DNA of 59,366 nucleotides from contig JAYSQR010000063.1 in NCBI GenBank assembly GCA_043721435.1, forward strand, positions 1 to 59,366, written 5' to 3'. Position 1 is the first letter of the stretch. Every line of letters starts with the position of its first letter. Shown here piece by piece: positions 8,069 to 18,312 of the stretch. Under the pieces are notes generated by a model. It saw only the letters and a program-made list of their open reading frames with translations. It did not search any database and was not told where the DNA came from. The DNA is from VFJL01 sp043721435. Lineage in GTDB: Bacteria > Pseudomonadota > Gammaproteobacteria > Burkholderiales > Nitrosomonadaceae. A program made the position numbers and the translations under genes.

Positions 8069-8078
8069 CCCCCCCCCC
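8069..8078. repeat. C10/G10 homopolymer between lon and rapZ
   Basis: Ten consecutive C on the + strand, that is G10 on the coding strand, lie 58 bases upstream of the rapZ start and 43 bases past the lon stop. It is the longest homopolymer I noticed in the window. Such tracts can slip during replication or sequencing. Confidence 0.8.
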
Positions 8079-8120
8079 GCTGCTGGATGCCGCAGGGGGC
8101 AAAACAGGGAAACGCCGCGA

Positions 8121-10532
8121 TTAATGCTTGAGAACGGCGTCGGCAGCCTTGTCATCCGCCGCCGCGGGCAGCGGCGCGGGAGGGACGGCAGCAGGAAGCG
8201 CTTCCGGCTTGCGCTCCAGCGCCAAGTCGAGTACCTGGTCTATCCATTTCACGGGCTGAATGTCCAGCCGGTTCTTGATGTTTTCCGGTATCTCGGCCAG
8301 GTCTTTGACGTTTTCCTCCGGGATCAGCACCATCTTGATCCCGCCGCGATGCGCCGCCAGCAGTTTCTCCTTGAGACCACCGATCGCCAGCACTTCGCCA
8401 CGCAAGGTGATTTCTCCAGTCATCGCCACATCGGCACGCACCGGGATTCCGGTCAGCGCGGAGACCAGTGCCGTAGTCATGGCGACGCCAGCCGAAGGTC
8501 CGTCCTTCGGGGTCGCTCCCTCCGGCACATGCACGTGAATATCAGTTTTCTCAAAGGTATCATCCTTGATTCCGAGCCGGCTGGCGCGTGCGCGCACTAC
8601 CGAGCGGGCCGCTTCCACCGACTCCTTCATGACATCACCGAGGGAACCGGTACGCAGAATATTGCCCTTACCCGGCAATACCACCGCCTCGATGGTCAGC
8701 AATTCTCCACCCACTTCAGTCCATGCCAGGCCGGTAACCTGCCCGACCTGATTTTTTTCCTCGGCAACTCCATAGGTGTAACGCCGCACCCCCAGATATT
8801 TTTCCAGGTTACGCGCAGTAACCATAATTTTTTTCTGGCCGTCCTTGAACAATAACGCCTTCACCACCTTACGGCAGATTTTCGAAATTTCCCGCTCCAT
8901 CGCACGTACCCCAGCCTCGCGCGTGTAATAACGGGTGATATCACGTAGCGCAGCGCTGTTCACCGCCAATTCGTTCTCTTTCAGACCGTGATTTTTCATC
9001 TGCTTGGGCAGCAGGTAACGGGTTGCAATGTTAAGTTTCTCATCCTCGGTATAGCCCGACAGCCGGATCACTTCCATACGATCCAGCAGTGCAGCGGGGA
9101 TGTTCAGGGTGTTGGCAGTGGCGACAAACATCACATCGGACAAGTCATATTCGACCTCGATGTAATGATCCACAAATGAATTGTTCTGCTCCGGGTCAAG
9201 CACTTCCAATAATGCAGAAGACGGGTCGCCACGGAAGTCCATGCCCATTTTGTCCACTTCGTCCAATAGAAAAAGTGGATTCTTGACGCCGACCTTGGTC
9301 ATATTCTGCAAAATCTTGCCCGGCATCGAACCGATGTAAGTACGCCGGTGACCGCGTATCTCGGCTTCATCGCGCACACCACCCAGAGACATGCGCACAA
9401 ACTTGCGGTTGGTGGCGCGCGCGATGGATTGCCCCAATGAGGTCTTGCCCACGCCGGGCGGGCCCACCAGGCACAGTATCGGCGCTTTCAGCTTGTCCAC
9501 GCGCTGCTGCACCGCCAGATACTCGACGATGCGTTCCTTGACCTTGTCCAGACCGTAATGATCCTGCTCCAGAACGGTTTCGGCAGCATGCAGATCCTTG
9601 CTGATTTTGCTTTTCTTCTTCCATGGCAATGCCACCAGCGAATCAATGTAGTTGCGTACCACTGTGGCCTCAGCCGACATCGGCGACATCAAGCGCAGTT
9701 TCTTCAGCTCCGTTTCGGCCTTGGTGCGGCCCTCTTTGGACATTTGCGCAGCCTTGATCTTCTTGTCGATCTCTTCCAGATCAGCGCCATCCTCGCCCTC
9801 ACCCAGTTCCTTCTGGATGGCTTTTACCTGCTCGTTGAGATAGTAGTCGCGCTGGCTTTTTTCCATCTGGCGCTTGACCCTGCCACGGATACGTTTTTCC
9901 ACTTGGAGTATGTCAAGTTCAGTTTCAAGCAGTCCCAGCAGATGTTCCAGGCGCTTCGGCACATCGAAGATTTCCAGGACTTCCTGCTTTTGCTCAAGCT
10001 TCAACGGCAGGTGCGCGGCAATGGTATCGGCCAGACGCCCTGCCTCGTCGATGCCGCTAAGCGAAGTCAGGATTTCGGGTGGTATTTTCTTGTTGAGTTT
10101 CACGTATTGATCGAACTGCGCCAGCATCGCACGGCGCATTGCTTCGACTTCGTGACCATCGACTTCATCAGGCGGAAGCAACACAGCCTGACCGGTGAAA
10201 TGCGTATCGGCATCAATCACCTTCAGAATGCGGGCACGGCGACTGCCTTCCACCAGCACCTTGACGGTGCCATCCGGCAGCTTGAGCATTTGCAGCAGAT
10301 TGGCAACACTGCAGATGCTGTAAAGGTCTTCGGGAGAGGGGTCGTCTTTGGCAGCGGATTTCTGCGCCACCAGCAGAATGCTCTTGCTGGATTCCATCGC
10401 GGCTTCCAGCGCCTGGATCGACTTTGGCCGTCCGACAAACAACGGCATCACCATATGTGGAAATACCACTACGTCGCGCAGCGGCAGTAACGGCAGTGAC
10501 ACCTGGTTGGGATTGCTAACTGGAGTAGACAT
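8121..10532 (-). CDS. lon: ATP-dependent protease La (Lon)
   Basis: Lon degrades misfolded and regulatory proteins in the cytoplasm. This 803-aa form has the N-terminal substrate-binding domain (LPLLPLRDVVVFPHMVMPLFVGR), coiled coil, AAA+ module with Walker A GPPGVGKT and Walker B FLLDEVDKM, and the protease domain with the catalytic Ser in PKDGPSAGVAMTTA and the partner Lys downstream (GGLKEKLLAAHRGG). The tail beyond about 775 is Ala/Pro-rich and variable. A sigma-32-like promoter lies just upstream at 10565-10592. The gene follows clpX in the common tig-clpP-clpX-lon order. Confidence 0.98.
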   Translation of the reverse strand: MSTPVSNPNQVSLPLLPLRDVVVFPHMVMPLFVGRPKSIQALEAAMESSKSILLVAQKSAAKDDPSPEDLYSICSVANLLQMLKLPDGTVKVLVEGSRRARILKVIDADTHFTGQAVLLPPDEVDGHEVEAMRRAMLAQFDQYVKLNKKIPPEILTSLSGIDEAGRLADTIAAHLPLKLEQKQEVLEIFDVPKRLEHLLGLLETELDILQVEKRIRGRVKRQMEKSQRDYYLNEQVKAIQKELGEGEDGADLEEIDKKIKAAQMSKEGRTKAETELKKLRLMSPMSAEATVVRNYIDSLVALPWKKKSKISKDLHAAETVLEQDHYGLDKVKERIVEYLAVQQRVDKLKAPILCLVGPPGVGKTSLGQSIARATNRKFVRMSLGGVRDEAEIRGHRRTYIGSMPGKILQNMTKVGVKNPLFLLDEVDKMGMDFRGDPSSALLEVLDPEQNNSFVDHYIEVEYDLSDVMFVATANTLNIPAALLDRMEVIRLSGYTEDEKLNIATRYLLPKQMKNHGLKENELAVNSAALRDITRYYTREAGVRAMEREISKICRKVVKALLFKDGQKKIMVTARNLEKYLGVRRYTYGVAEEKNQVGQVTGLAWTEVGGELLTIEAVVLPGKGNILRTGSLGDVMKESVEAARSVVRARASRLGIKDDTFEKTDIHVHVPEGATPKDGPSAGVAMTTALVSALTGIPVRADVAMTGEITLRGEVLAIGGLKEKLLAAHRGGIKMVLIPEENVKDLAEIPENIKNRLDIQPVKWIDQVLDLALERKPEALPAAVPPAPLPAAADDKAADAVLKH

Positions 10533-10564
10533 ATCGGCTCACCTATAAAAGACTGACAAAAGCG

Positions 10565-10592
10565 TTATGGGGATGCCGTGAAAAAATTCAAG
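10565..10592 (-). promoter_or_regulatory. Sigma-32-like heat-shock promoter of lon
   Basis: On the minus strand CTTGAA (10592-10587) and CCCCATAA (10572-10565) are separated by 14 bases. This fits the RpoH consensus and matches the spacing of the groES promoter in this window. It lies in the 91-base gap between clpX and lon, so lon can be induced separately from clpX. Confidence 0.7.
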
Positions 10593-10623
10593 CCAGCGAG
10601 CCAGACAACATTCAGCTCAGTGG

Positions 10624-11901
10624 CTAAAAATTCTTGGCTACCTTGTGTTGATCCGAATAAATCAGAATTGGCTTGATATCGCCGCCAACCGAGCCGTGAT
10701 CAATCACTACCTTGACGACATTCTCCAGCGATGGCAGATCGAACATGGTATCCAGCAGAGTATTCTCCAGAATCGAGCGCAGGCCGCGTGCACCGGTCTT
10801 GCGCGCCAGCGCCTTCTTGGCGATGGCCTTGAGCGCCTGCTCACGGAATTCCAGATCGACGCCGCCTTCCATACTGAACATTTTCTGGTACTGCTTGGTG
10901 AGCGCATTCTTGGGCTCGGTCAGAATCTGGATCAGGGCCGACTCGTCCAGTTCATTCAGTGTCGCAACCACCGGCAGGCGCCCGACAAATTCCGGAATCA
11001 AGCCATACTTGATCAGGTCTTCGGGCTCCACCCCACGCAGCACTGCGCCGATGTCCTTGCGATCATCGCGGCTTTTCACATCGGCACCAAAGCCTATGCC
11101 GCCCTTCTCGGTGCGCGCGCGTATCACCTTGTCGAGGCCATCGAATGCGCCGCCGCAAATGAACAGAATGTTGGTGGTGTCCACCTGAACAAATTCCTGA
11201 TTGGGGTGCTTGCGTCCACCCTGGGGCGGCACCGATGCAACCGTACCCTCAATCAACTTCAGCAGCGCCTGCTGCACGCCTTCGCCCGAAACATCGCGGG
11301 TAATCGACGGGTTGTCCGACTTGCGTGAAATCTTGTCGATTTCGTCGATGTAGACAATACCCTGCTGGGCTTTTTCTGCATCGTAATCGCATTTTTGCAG
11401 CAATTTCTGGATGATGTTTTCCACATCCTCGCCGACATAACCCGCTTCGGTCAGGGTGGTGGCGTCAGCCATCACGAACGGCACGTTCAGCAAACGCGCC
11501 AGAGTCTGTGCCAGCAATGTCTTGCCGGAACCGGTAGGGCCGATCAACAGGATGTTGCTTTTCGCCAGTTCGATGTCGTCAGTGTCGCCGGCCTTGTTCA
11601 GGTTGCGCAGGCGTTTGTAGTGGTTGTATACCGCCACCGACAGGATCTTTTTTGCGGGTTCCTGACCAATTACATATTGATCGAGAATCTGGCAGATTTC
11701 GTGCGGCACCGGCAAGTCAGACTTGGTCAGCTTGGCGGCTTCGGCACCCTTTATTTCTTCACGAATGATATCGTTGCAAAGCTCGATGCATTCGTCACAG
11801 ATGAATACTGACGGACCGGCAATGAGTTTCTTTACTTCGTGCTGGCTCTTGCCACAGAAGGAGCAATAAAGAAGTTTCTCGCCGCCAATTTTGTCTGACA
11901 T
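10624..11901 (-). CDS. clpX: Clp protease ATPase subunit ClpX
   Basis: ClpX unfolds substrates and feeds them to ClpP. I chose MSDKIGGEKL at 11901 as the start (425 aa); the reading to 11928 adds nine residues. The N-terminal C4 zinc-binding domain has CSFC (C13/C16) and CDEC (about C35/C38). Walker A GPTGSGKT, Walker B VYIDEIDKI and the IGF loop region for docking to ClpP (GGIGFGADVK) are present. It follows clpP by 76 bases on the same strand. Confidence 0.97.
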   Translation of the reverse strand: MSDKIGGEKLLYCSFCGKSQHEVKKLIAGPSVFICDECIELCNDIIREEIKGAEAAKLTKSDLPVPHEICQILDQYVIGQEPAKKILSVAVYNHYKRLRNLNKAGDTDDIELAKSNILLIGPTGSGKTLLAQTLARLLNVPFVMADATTLTEAGYVGEDVENIIQKLLQKCDYDAEKAQQGIVYIDEIDKISRKSDNPSITRDVSGEGVQQALLKLIEGTVASVPPQGGRKHPNQEFVQVDTTNILFICGGAFDGLDKVIRARTEKGGIGFGADVKSRDDRKDIGAVLRGVEPEDLIKYGLIPEFVGRLPVVATLNELDESALIQILTEPKNALTKQYQKMFSMEGGVDLEFREQALKAIAKKALARKTGARGLRSILENTLLDTMFDLPSLENVVKVVIDHGSVGGDIKPILIYSDQHKVAKNF

Positions 11902-11977
11902 AATTTTATTCCGCTTCATCCGGGCCAAAGCGCCCGTAACTAGTAATTAAACTCCCTTATCCCGGCTCTGGTAGACC

Positions 11978-12622
11978 TCAAACTGGATGCGTCTCTCTGT
12001 TGGCCAACACCGAATCGACCAGACCATATTTTACCGATTCCTCCGCGCTGAGAAAGTTGTCACGGTCCGTATCTTTCTCGATCGTCTGTATGCTTTGACC
12101 CGTATGCTTCGCCAGAATTTCATTCAACCGGCTTTTAAGAAACAGAATTTCCCTAGCATGGATCTCGATGTCAGAAGCCTGCCCCTGGAAACCTCCCATC
12201 GGCTGATGAATCATGACGCGCGAATTGGGCAGGCAGAAACGCTTGCCGTTTGCTCCCGCTGCCAGCAACAGGGAGCCCATGCTCGCTGCCTGACCTATGC
12301 ATAACGTACTGACATCAGGCTTGATATATTGCATGGTATCGTAAATCGCCATCCCGGCTGACACCACTCCGCCGGGGGAGTTGATATAAAGATGAATATC
12401 CTTGTCGGAATTTTCCGATTCCAGAAACAGCAATTGCGCCACAATTAAATTGGCGGAAGTCTCGGTGACCGGTCCCACCAGAAATATCACTCTCTCTTTC
12501 AGCAGGCGAGAGTAGATATCGTAAGCACGCTCACCCCGCCCGCTGGTTTCGATCACCATCGGGATCAAACCCAGATTCTTCGGCTCGTGATTGCGTTGTT
12601 CCCAGTCAAATTGTTGCATCAT
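11978..12622 (-). CDS. clpP: ATP-dependent Clp protease proteolytic subunit ClpP
   Basis: This 214-aa serine protease forms the tetradecameric chamber served by ClpX. The catalytic Ser lies in CIGQAASMGSLLLAAG and the His in VMIHQPMGGFQGQASD; the Asp follows in EKDTDRDNFLSAEE. The N-terminal stretch before LGLIPMVIETSGRGERAYDIYSRL is the propeptide or axial loop. The start at 12622 is one base after the tig stop, so tig and clpP are co-transcribed and may be translationally coupled. Confidence 0.97.
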   Translation of the reverse strand: MMQQFDWEQRNHEPKNLGLIPMVIETSGRGERAYDIYSRLLKERVIFLVGPVTETSANLIVAQLLFLESENSDKDIHLYINSPGGVVSAGMAIYDTMQYIKPDVSTLCIGQAASMGSLLLAAGANGKRFCLPNSRVMIHQPMGGFQGQASDIEIHAREILFLKSRLNEILAKHTGQSIQTIEKDTDRDNFLSAEESVKYGLVDSVLANRETHPV

Positions 12623-12623
12623 A

Positions 12624-13928
12624 TCAAGGTTTTCCCATCAATTCGTCGAAAGTCACTGCCTTGTCCACCGCCGTGACCTTTTCCAGCACCCATGCCACCA
12701 CGTTATCTTCCAGTACCGCCGACTCAATTTCGTTAAGGCGATCCCGTGAAGAATAATGCCATTTGACCACCTCACCCGGATTTTCGTAACTCTGCGCCAA
12801 ATCCTCCACCACCCCGCGCACCTGTTCGGGGCTGGCCTGCAGATTGTGAACCTTTACCAGTTCCGCCAGGATCAATCCCAGATTCACCCGGCGCTGCGCC
12901 TGTTCCTGGAACAAGTCCTGCGGCAAGGCAATATCCGCAGCTTTCATGCCGCGTTCTTCCAAGTCGCTACGCGCATCCTGCATCAACCGCTCCATCTCCT
13001 GCTGGACCAAGACCTTGGGCGCCTCAATTCTGGTGGTATCAAGCAATGCCTGCATCACCTGCGCCTTGATTCTCGCCTTTGTCCGTTTGATTACTTCCCG
13101 CTCCAGGTTGGCCTGGATTTCGCTGCACATTTTTTCGGTATCACCATCGGCAACACCCAGCGATCTGGCAAATTCGGCATTTATTTCAGGCAGTTCGGGT
13201 GATTCTACTGTGTTTAGTTTCACCTCGAATGTGGCGATTTTCCCGGCAACATCCTTGCCATGATAGTCTGCCGGGAAAGTTACTTCAAACGTTTTGCTTT
13301 GCCCCGCGCTCATGCCGATGAGCGGTCCCTCGAAATCCTTGAGCAGCCGGCCTTCGCCCAGCACCAGGGTAAAGCCCTCGGCTTTGCCGCCGGCGAATTC
13401 CACTCCGTCAATGACCCCGCGATAATCGATGTTGACTCGGTCACCTGCTGCAGCCGGCCGTTCTGCCGGCTGGTACTGAACCCGCTGCTTGCGTACCACC
13501 TCCAGAGTTTTATCGACATCGGCGGGAATAACCTTAACCAGCGGCTGCTCAATGCTGACCGCGCTCAAGTCGCCCAGCACCACATCGGGGTAGACTTCAA
13601 AGATTGCGCTGAACTCAAATTCGGAAGCACTCTCTGCCGCCGCTTTCGGTTCAAAGCGCGGAGGGCCCGCAAGCCGCAGCTTCTGCTCGCGCACAGCCTC
13701 GCTGAAACTTTTCTGCAGCACGTCGCCCAGCACCTCCTGGCGCACCTGCGGGCCATATTGCTGCTGGACGATACGCAACGGTACCTTACCGGGACGGAAA
13801 CCAGGTATTTTCGCCGTGCGCGCCAAGCGCTTTATGCGATTTTCCATCTCCGTCTCGATTGTTTCATGGGGAACCGAAACACTCAGACGGCGCTCCAGCG
13901 CACCAAGGTTCTCTACATTCGATTGCAT
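12624..13928 (-). CDS. tig: Trigger factor
   Basis: Trigger factor is the ribosome-bound chaperone and peptidyl-prolyl isomerase that meets nascent chains. The 434-aa form starts at MQSNVENLGALERRL (13928), supported by TAGGA six bases upstream on the coding strand; a longer reading to 13958 is less likely. The ribosome-docking signature IPGFRPGKVPLRIV lies at about residues 42-55, the FKBP-type domain at about 155-240, and the C-terminal arms follow. First gene of tig-clpP-clpX, directly downstream of tRNA-Leu. Confidence 0.96.
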   Translation of the reverse strand: MQSNVENLGALERRLSVSVPHETIETEMENRIKRLARTAKIPGFRPGKVPLRIVQQQYGPQVRQEVLGDVLQKSFSEAVREQKLRLAGPPRFEPKAAAESASEFEFSAIFEVYPDVVLGDLSAVSIEQPLVKVIPADVDKTLEVVRKQRVQYQPAERPAAAGDRVNIDYRGVIDGVEFAGGKAEGFTLVLGEGRLLKDFEGPLIGMSAGQSKTFEVTFPADYHGKDVAGKIATFEVKLNTVESPELPEINAEFARSLGVADGDTEKMCSEIQANLEREVIKRTKARIKAQVMQALLDTTRIEAPKVLVQQEMERLMQDARSDLEERGMKAADIALPQDLFQEQAQRRVNLGLILAELVKVHNLQASPEQVRGVVEDLAQSYENPGEVVKWHYSSRDRLNEIESAVLEDNVVAWVLEKVTAVDKAVTFDELMGKP

Positions 13929-14041
13929 CACATTTCCTAACTGATTGATAACATTCATGCAACGTCACAACGGCCAGAGAAGAGCGCGGCAGCCGCCAAA
14001 AACAACATCACGTACAACGTTGTCTGCAAGCTGCGGTTCCC

Positions 14042-14126
<85 letters not shown>

Positions 14127-14140
14127 GCGCCGATTTTTTA

Positions 14141-14146
14141 ATTATA
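14141..14146 (-). promoter_or_regulatory. -10 box of tRNA-Leu
   Basis: A consensus TATAAT on the minus strand lies 14 bases upstream of the tRNA 5' end. The hexamer 17 bases further up (CTGTGA) is only a weak -35. Confidence 0.5.
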
Positions 14147-14174
14147 CCTTTTTCTTCCTGCCATCACAGCCATA

Positions 14175-14951
14175 CTAGGTACGGCTCTGACAGAATACTG
14201 TCTCGCCGCTGACCCCTATGCTATCCGGTCCCATCAGATACAGGTAAACCGCCATCAGGTCATGCGGCTGGGGCAGGGTATGCTTAGCTTCTCCGGGGTG
14301 AGTCCTGGTGCGTTGCGGCGTATGCACCGGTCCCGGAATCAACGCGTTGATGCGCAGATTCGGCAGCATTTCCCATTCCTGCGCCTGGATTTTCACCAGT
14401 GCCTCCACCCCCGCCTTGGCTACTGCAAACCCGCCCCAATATGCGGCCGGATCGTGGCCGTGCAGATCCGAAGTCATGATGACGCTGGCATCGGGCGCAG
14501 ATCTCAGCAGTGGCAGGCAGGCGCGCGTCAGCGCAAACGGTGCGGCCAGATTGACTCGCAGCATGGTCAGCCATTGGTCCAGCGTCTGGTTCGCCAAGGG
14601 GGTCAAGCTGAAAACCAGCGCCGCATTGTGCAGTATCCCGTCCAGTCTGCCCAATTGCAGCTTGATGGCCTGAGCCAGCGCCGCAAAATCCTGGTCCCCA
14701 GCTTTTTCCAGATCAAGCGGAAAAATCGCTGCCTGTGCCCCGCCTGCCGCCTCGATTTCATCGTATACGCTTTCCAGCTTTTCGACCTTGCGGCCGTGCA
14801 GAATTACGGTGGCGCCATGAGCTGCATAGGTCAGCGCGGCGGTGCGGCCCATGCCCTGCCCCGCGCCAGTGACAAGAATTACGCGATCCTTGAGCAGATA
14901 TTTGGATGCCTGGTAGTTTGTAAAATCATTCATCGACATGGAATCTACCAT
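14175..14951 (-). CDS. YciK-like SDR family protein, catalytic Tyr replaced by Phe
   Basis: This 258-aa short-chain dehydrogenase/reductase has the cofactor motif VTGAGQGMGRTAALTYAAHG near residue 27 and a NAA(L) motif (ILHNAALVF). The catalytic block reads MTSDLHGHDPAAYWGGFAVAK. The Lys is present, but the position of the active-site Tyr in YxxxK is Phe, read directly from a TTT codon, and the usual Ser position is Asp. It most resembles the YciK group by its WGGFAVAK, LYLYLMGPDS and IPGPVHTPQR segments. The protein may bind NAD(P) without ordinary SDR chemistry. ATGs at 14951, 14939 and 14933 are all possible starts and none has a clear ribosome-binding site. It follows hpnD by 36 bases. 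Confidence 0.85.
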   Translation of the reverse strand: MVDSMSMNDFTNYQASKYLLKDRVILVTGAGQGMGRTAALTYAAHGATVILHGRKVEKLESVYDEIEAAGGAQAAIFPLDLEKAGDQDFAALAQAIKLQLGRLDGILHNAALVFSLTPLANQTLDQWLTMLRVNLAAPFALTRACLPLLRSAPDASVIMTSDLHGHDPAAYWGGFAVAKAGVEALVKIQAQEWEMLPNLRINALIPGPVHTPQRTRTHPGEAKHTLPQPHDLMAVYLYLMGPDSIGVSGETVFCQSRT

Positions 14952-14987
14952 AGGAAGGAGAAAGCATAAGCCGGAAAAGCCTCGGGT

Positions 14988-15833
14988 TTACCCCTTGATC
15001 CAGGTTTTCCATGCCAGCCACAATTTGCGTACCGGTGTAAGGCTGACACGCTGCCGCATGACATGGCAGCCGTCATTTTTGATTTCTTGCAGCAGGGTCC
15101 GATAAATCGCCGCCATGATGATGCCGGACTGCTGACTTTTACGGTCTTCCGACGACAGCGCCACGAATGCACTGGTATAATAGCTTTCCGCCCGTTCGAT
15201 CTGAAACTCCATCAAACGCCTGAAATTGTCGCTTTCGCGCGACTGCAGTATGTCTTCCTCAGATACACCGAAGCGGGCAAGTTCGTCCTGCGGCAGATAA
15301 ATGCGATCGCGGCGCGCGTCCTCGCCCACATCGCGGATGATGTTGGTGAGCTGGAACGCAAGCCCCAGATCTTGCGCGTACTTCAGGGTATCTGGATTAC
15401 GATAGCCAAAAATCTCAATGGAACATAAACCCACCACGCTCGCCACGTGGTAGCAGTAACGCCGCAGGGTGTCGAAATCGGCATAGCGGTTGTAGCTCAG
15501 GTCCATTTCCATGCCGTCTATGATTTCATTCAGCCGCCCGGCAGTAAGGTTGAATGTTTTGGCCACGCCAGCCAGCGCTTTTGTCACCGGATGGCTGGGT
15601 TTGACATCGTGCTCGTCGCTGAATATGGCAGCGACCTCCTGCCGCCACCACGCAAGCTTCGCATGCGCTACTGCCGCATCAGTGCATTCATCCACCACAT
15701 CATCCACCTCGCGGCAGAAAGCATAGAGTGCGGTAATGGCACGGCGTTTTTCCAGCGGCAGATAGAGAAAACTGTAATAGAAGCTGGAGCCGCTCTGAAC
15801 AGCTTTCTGCTGGCAATACTGATCAGGGGTCAT
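14988..15833 (-). CDS. hpnD: Presqualene diphosphate synthase HpnD (squalene/phytoene synthase family)
   Basis: This 281-aa all-alpha prenyl-transferring enzyme condenses farnesyl diphosphates for hopanoid or other triterpenoid synthesis. The two Asp-rich motifs are visible: REVDDVVDECTD near residue 41 and QLTNIIRDVGEDARRDRIYLP near residue 160. The C-terminal third (FQIERAESYYTSAFVALSSEDRKSQQSGIIMAAIYRTLLQEI region) is typical of HpnD rather than HpnC. hpnC, hpnE and shc are not in the window, so the pathway must be completed elsewhere. Not preceded by a close gene; the 247 bases to groEL hold the groEL terminator. Confidence 0.9.
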   Translation of the reverse strand: MTPDQYCQQKAVQSGSSFYYSFLYLPLEKRRAITALYAFCREVDDVVDECTDAAVAHAKLAWWRQEVAAIFSDEHDVKPSHPVTKALAGVAKTFNLTAGRLNEIIDGMEMDLSYNRYADFDTLRRYCYHVASVVGLCSIEIFGYRNPDTLKYAQDLGLAFQLTNIIRDVGEDARRDRIYLPQDELARFGVSEEDILQSRESDNFRRLMEFQIERAESYYTSAFVALSSEDRKSQQSGIIMAAIYRTLLQEIKNDGCHVMRQRVSLTPVRKLWLAWKTWIKG

Positions 15834-16015
15834 GGTGAGCTATTCTGAAAAAAGGCTGCCGCCAAACCGCCGGGGACAACCGGAAAATCTTCGCAAGATT
15901 TCGTAATGACTGACAAGAGTGAGCACGTATCAATGAATCTCCGAACGGCCAACAATTTACAGGAATTCATGGACAGTGTGTGAGTGAATTAAAAATTCAT
16001 TGGCCGGATCGCCAC

Positions 16016-16045
16016 AATAAAAACCCCGCCGAAGCGGGGTTTTTA
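16016..16045 (-). terminator. Intrinsic terminator of groESL
   Basis: On the minus strand CCCCGC-TTCG-GCGGGG, extended by A/T pairs on both sides, is followed by TTTTTATT. It lies 36 bases after the groEL stop. The symmetric A/T flanks make it usable from both directions. Confidence 0.85.
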
Positions 16046-16080
16046 TTGTGTATTTAACTGCACGAGCCCGGTAGCGGACT

Positions 16081-17721
<1,641 letters not shown>

Positions 17722-17772
17722 GATCTTTCTCCTAATTTCCAGAAATGTTGTTTAAGGTCGCCACTAAAACAA

Positions 17773-18063
17773 TTAGCCCTCAACTACGCCCATGATGTCT
17801 TCTTCGCGCATCACCAGGAGCTCTACTCCCTCGACTTTCACCGTCTGCCCGGAGTATTTACCGAACAGCACTTTGTCACCGACTTTCACATCCAACGCAC
17901 GGATTTTGCCGTCGTCGCCAACTTTGCCTTTACCCACGGCGATGATTTCGCCTTGGTCGGGCTTTTCTGCAGCACTGTCTGGAATGACAATACCGGATGC
18001 GGTCTTGCGTTCTTCTTCCAGCCGCTTGACAATAACGCGGTCATGTAACGGACGAATCTGCAT
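17773..18063 (-). CDS. groES: 10 kDa co-chaperonin GroES
   Basis: This 96-aa lid of the GroEL chamber starts at MQIRPLHDRVIVKR (18063), preceded by AGGAGAG on the coding strand; an ORF extension to 18153 is non-coding leader. The mobile loop EERKTASGIVIPDSAAEKPDQG and the roof hairpin VGDDGKIRALDVKVGDKVLFGKY are typical. Together with groEL it is transcribed from the promoter/operator at 18157-18212. Confidence 0.98.
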   Translation of the reverse strand: MQIRPLHDRVIVKRLEEERKTASGIVIPDSAAEKPDQGEIIAVGKGKVGDDGKIRALDVKVGDKVLFGKYSGQTVKVEGVELLVMREEDIMGVVEG

Positions 18064-18156
18064 ATTTCTCTCCTGTTTAAAATTAACATCATGAAATCTC
18101 TCAGAAAACCGATATGCTGTATGCGGATTCCTCAGAGACTGTTGCAAAAACAAAAT

Positions 18157-18183
18157 TTAGCACTCACTGCTAACGAGTGCTAA
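18157..18183. promoter_or_regulatory. CIRCE operator (HrcA binding site)
   Basis: TTAGCACTC-N9-GAGTGCTAA is a perfect 9-base inverted repeat identical to the CIRCE consensus. It lies 94 bases upstream of groES and overlaps the last base of the -10 box. It is bound by HrcA, encoded at 58021-59040. Confidence 0.97.
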
Positions 18184-18212
18184 TAATAGGGGCTGCCGGC
18201 AGAAATTTCAAG
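18183..18212 (-). promoter_or_regulatory. Overlapping sigma-70 and sigma-32 promoters of groESL
   Basis: On the minus strand TTGAAA-N17-TATTAT gives a near-consensus sigma-70 promoter. The same bases read CTTGAAA-N13-CCCCTATTAT, a sigma-32-like promoter. The -10 abuts CIRCE, so HrcA bound there would block both. Confidence 0.8.
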
Positions 18213-18312
18213 TAGTTGGGCAATAAAAACTTGTCGAGATGCAACCTGAAGCTGGTCTGACATCCCTCCTGAGAAATTCTCCTCTACTCCATCTCGCCTG
18301 CTACCCCTTCCC

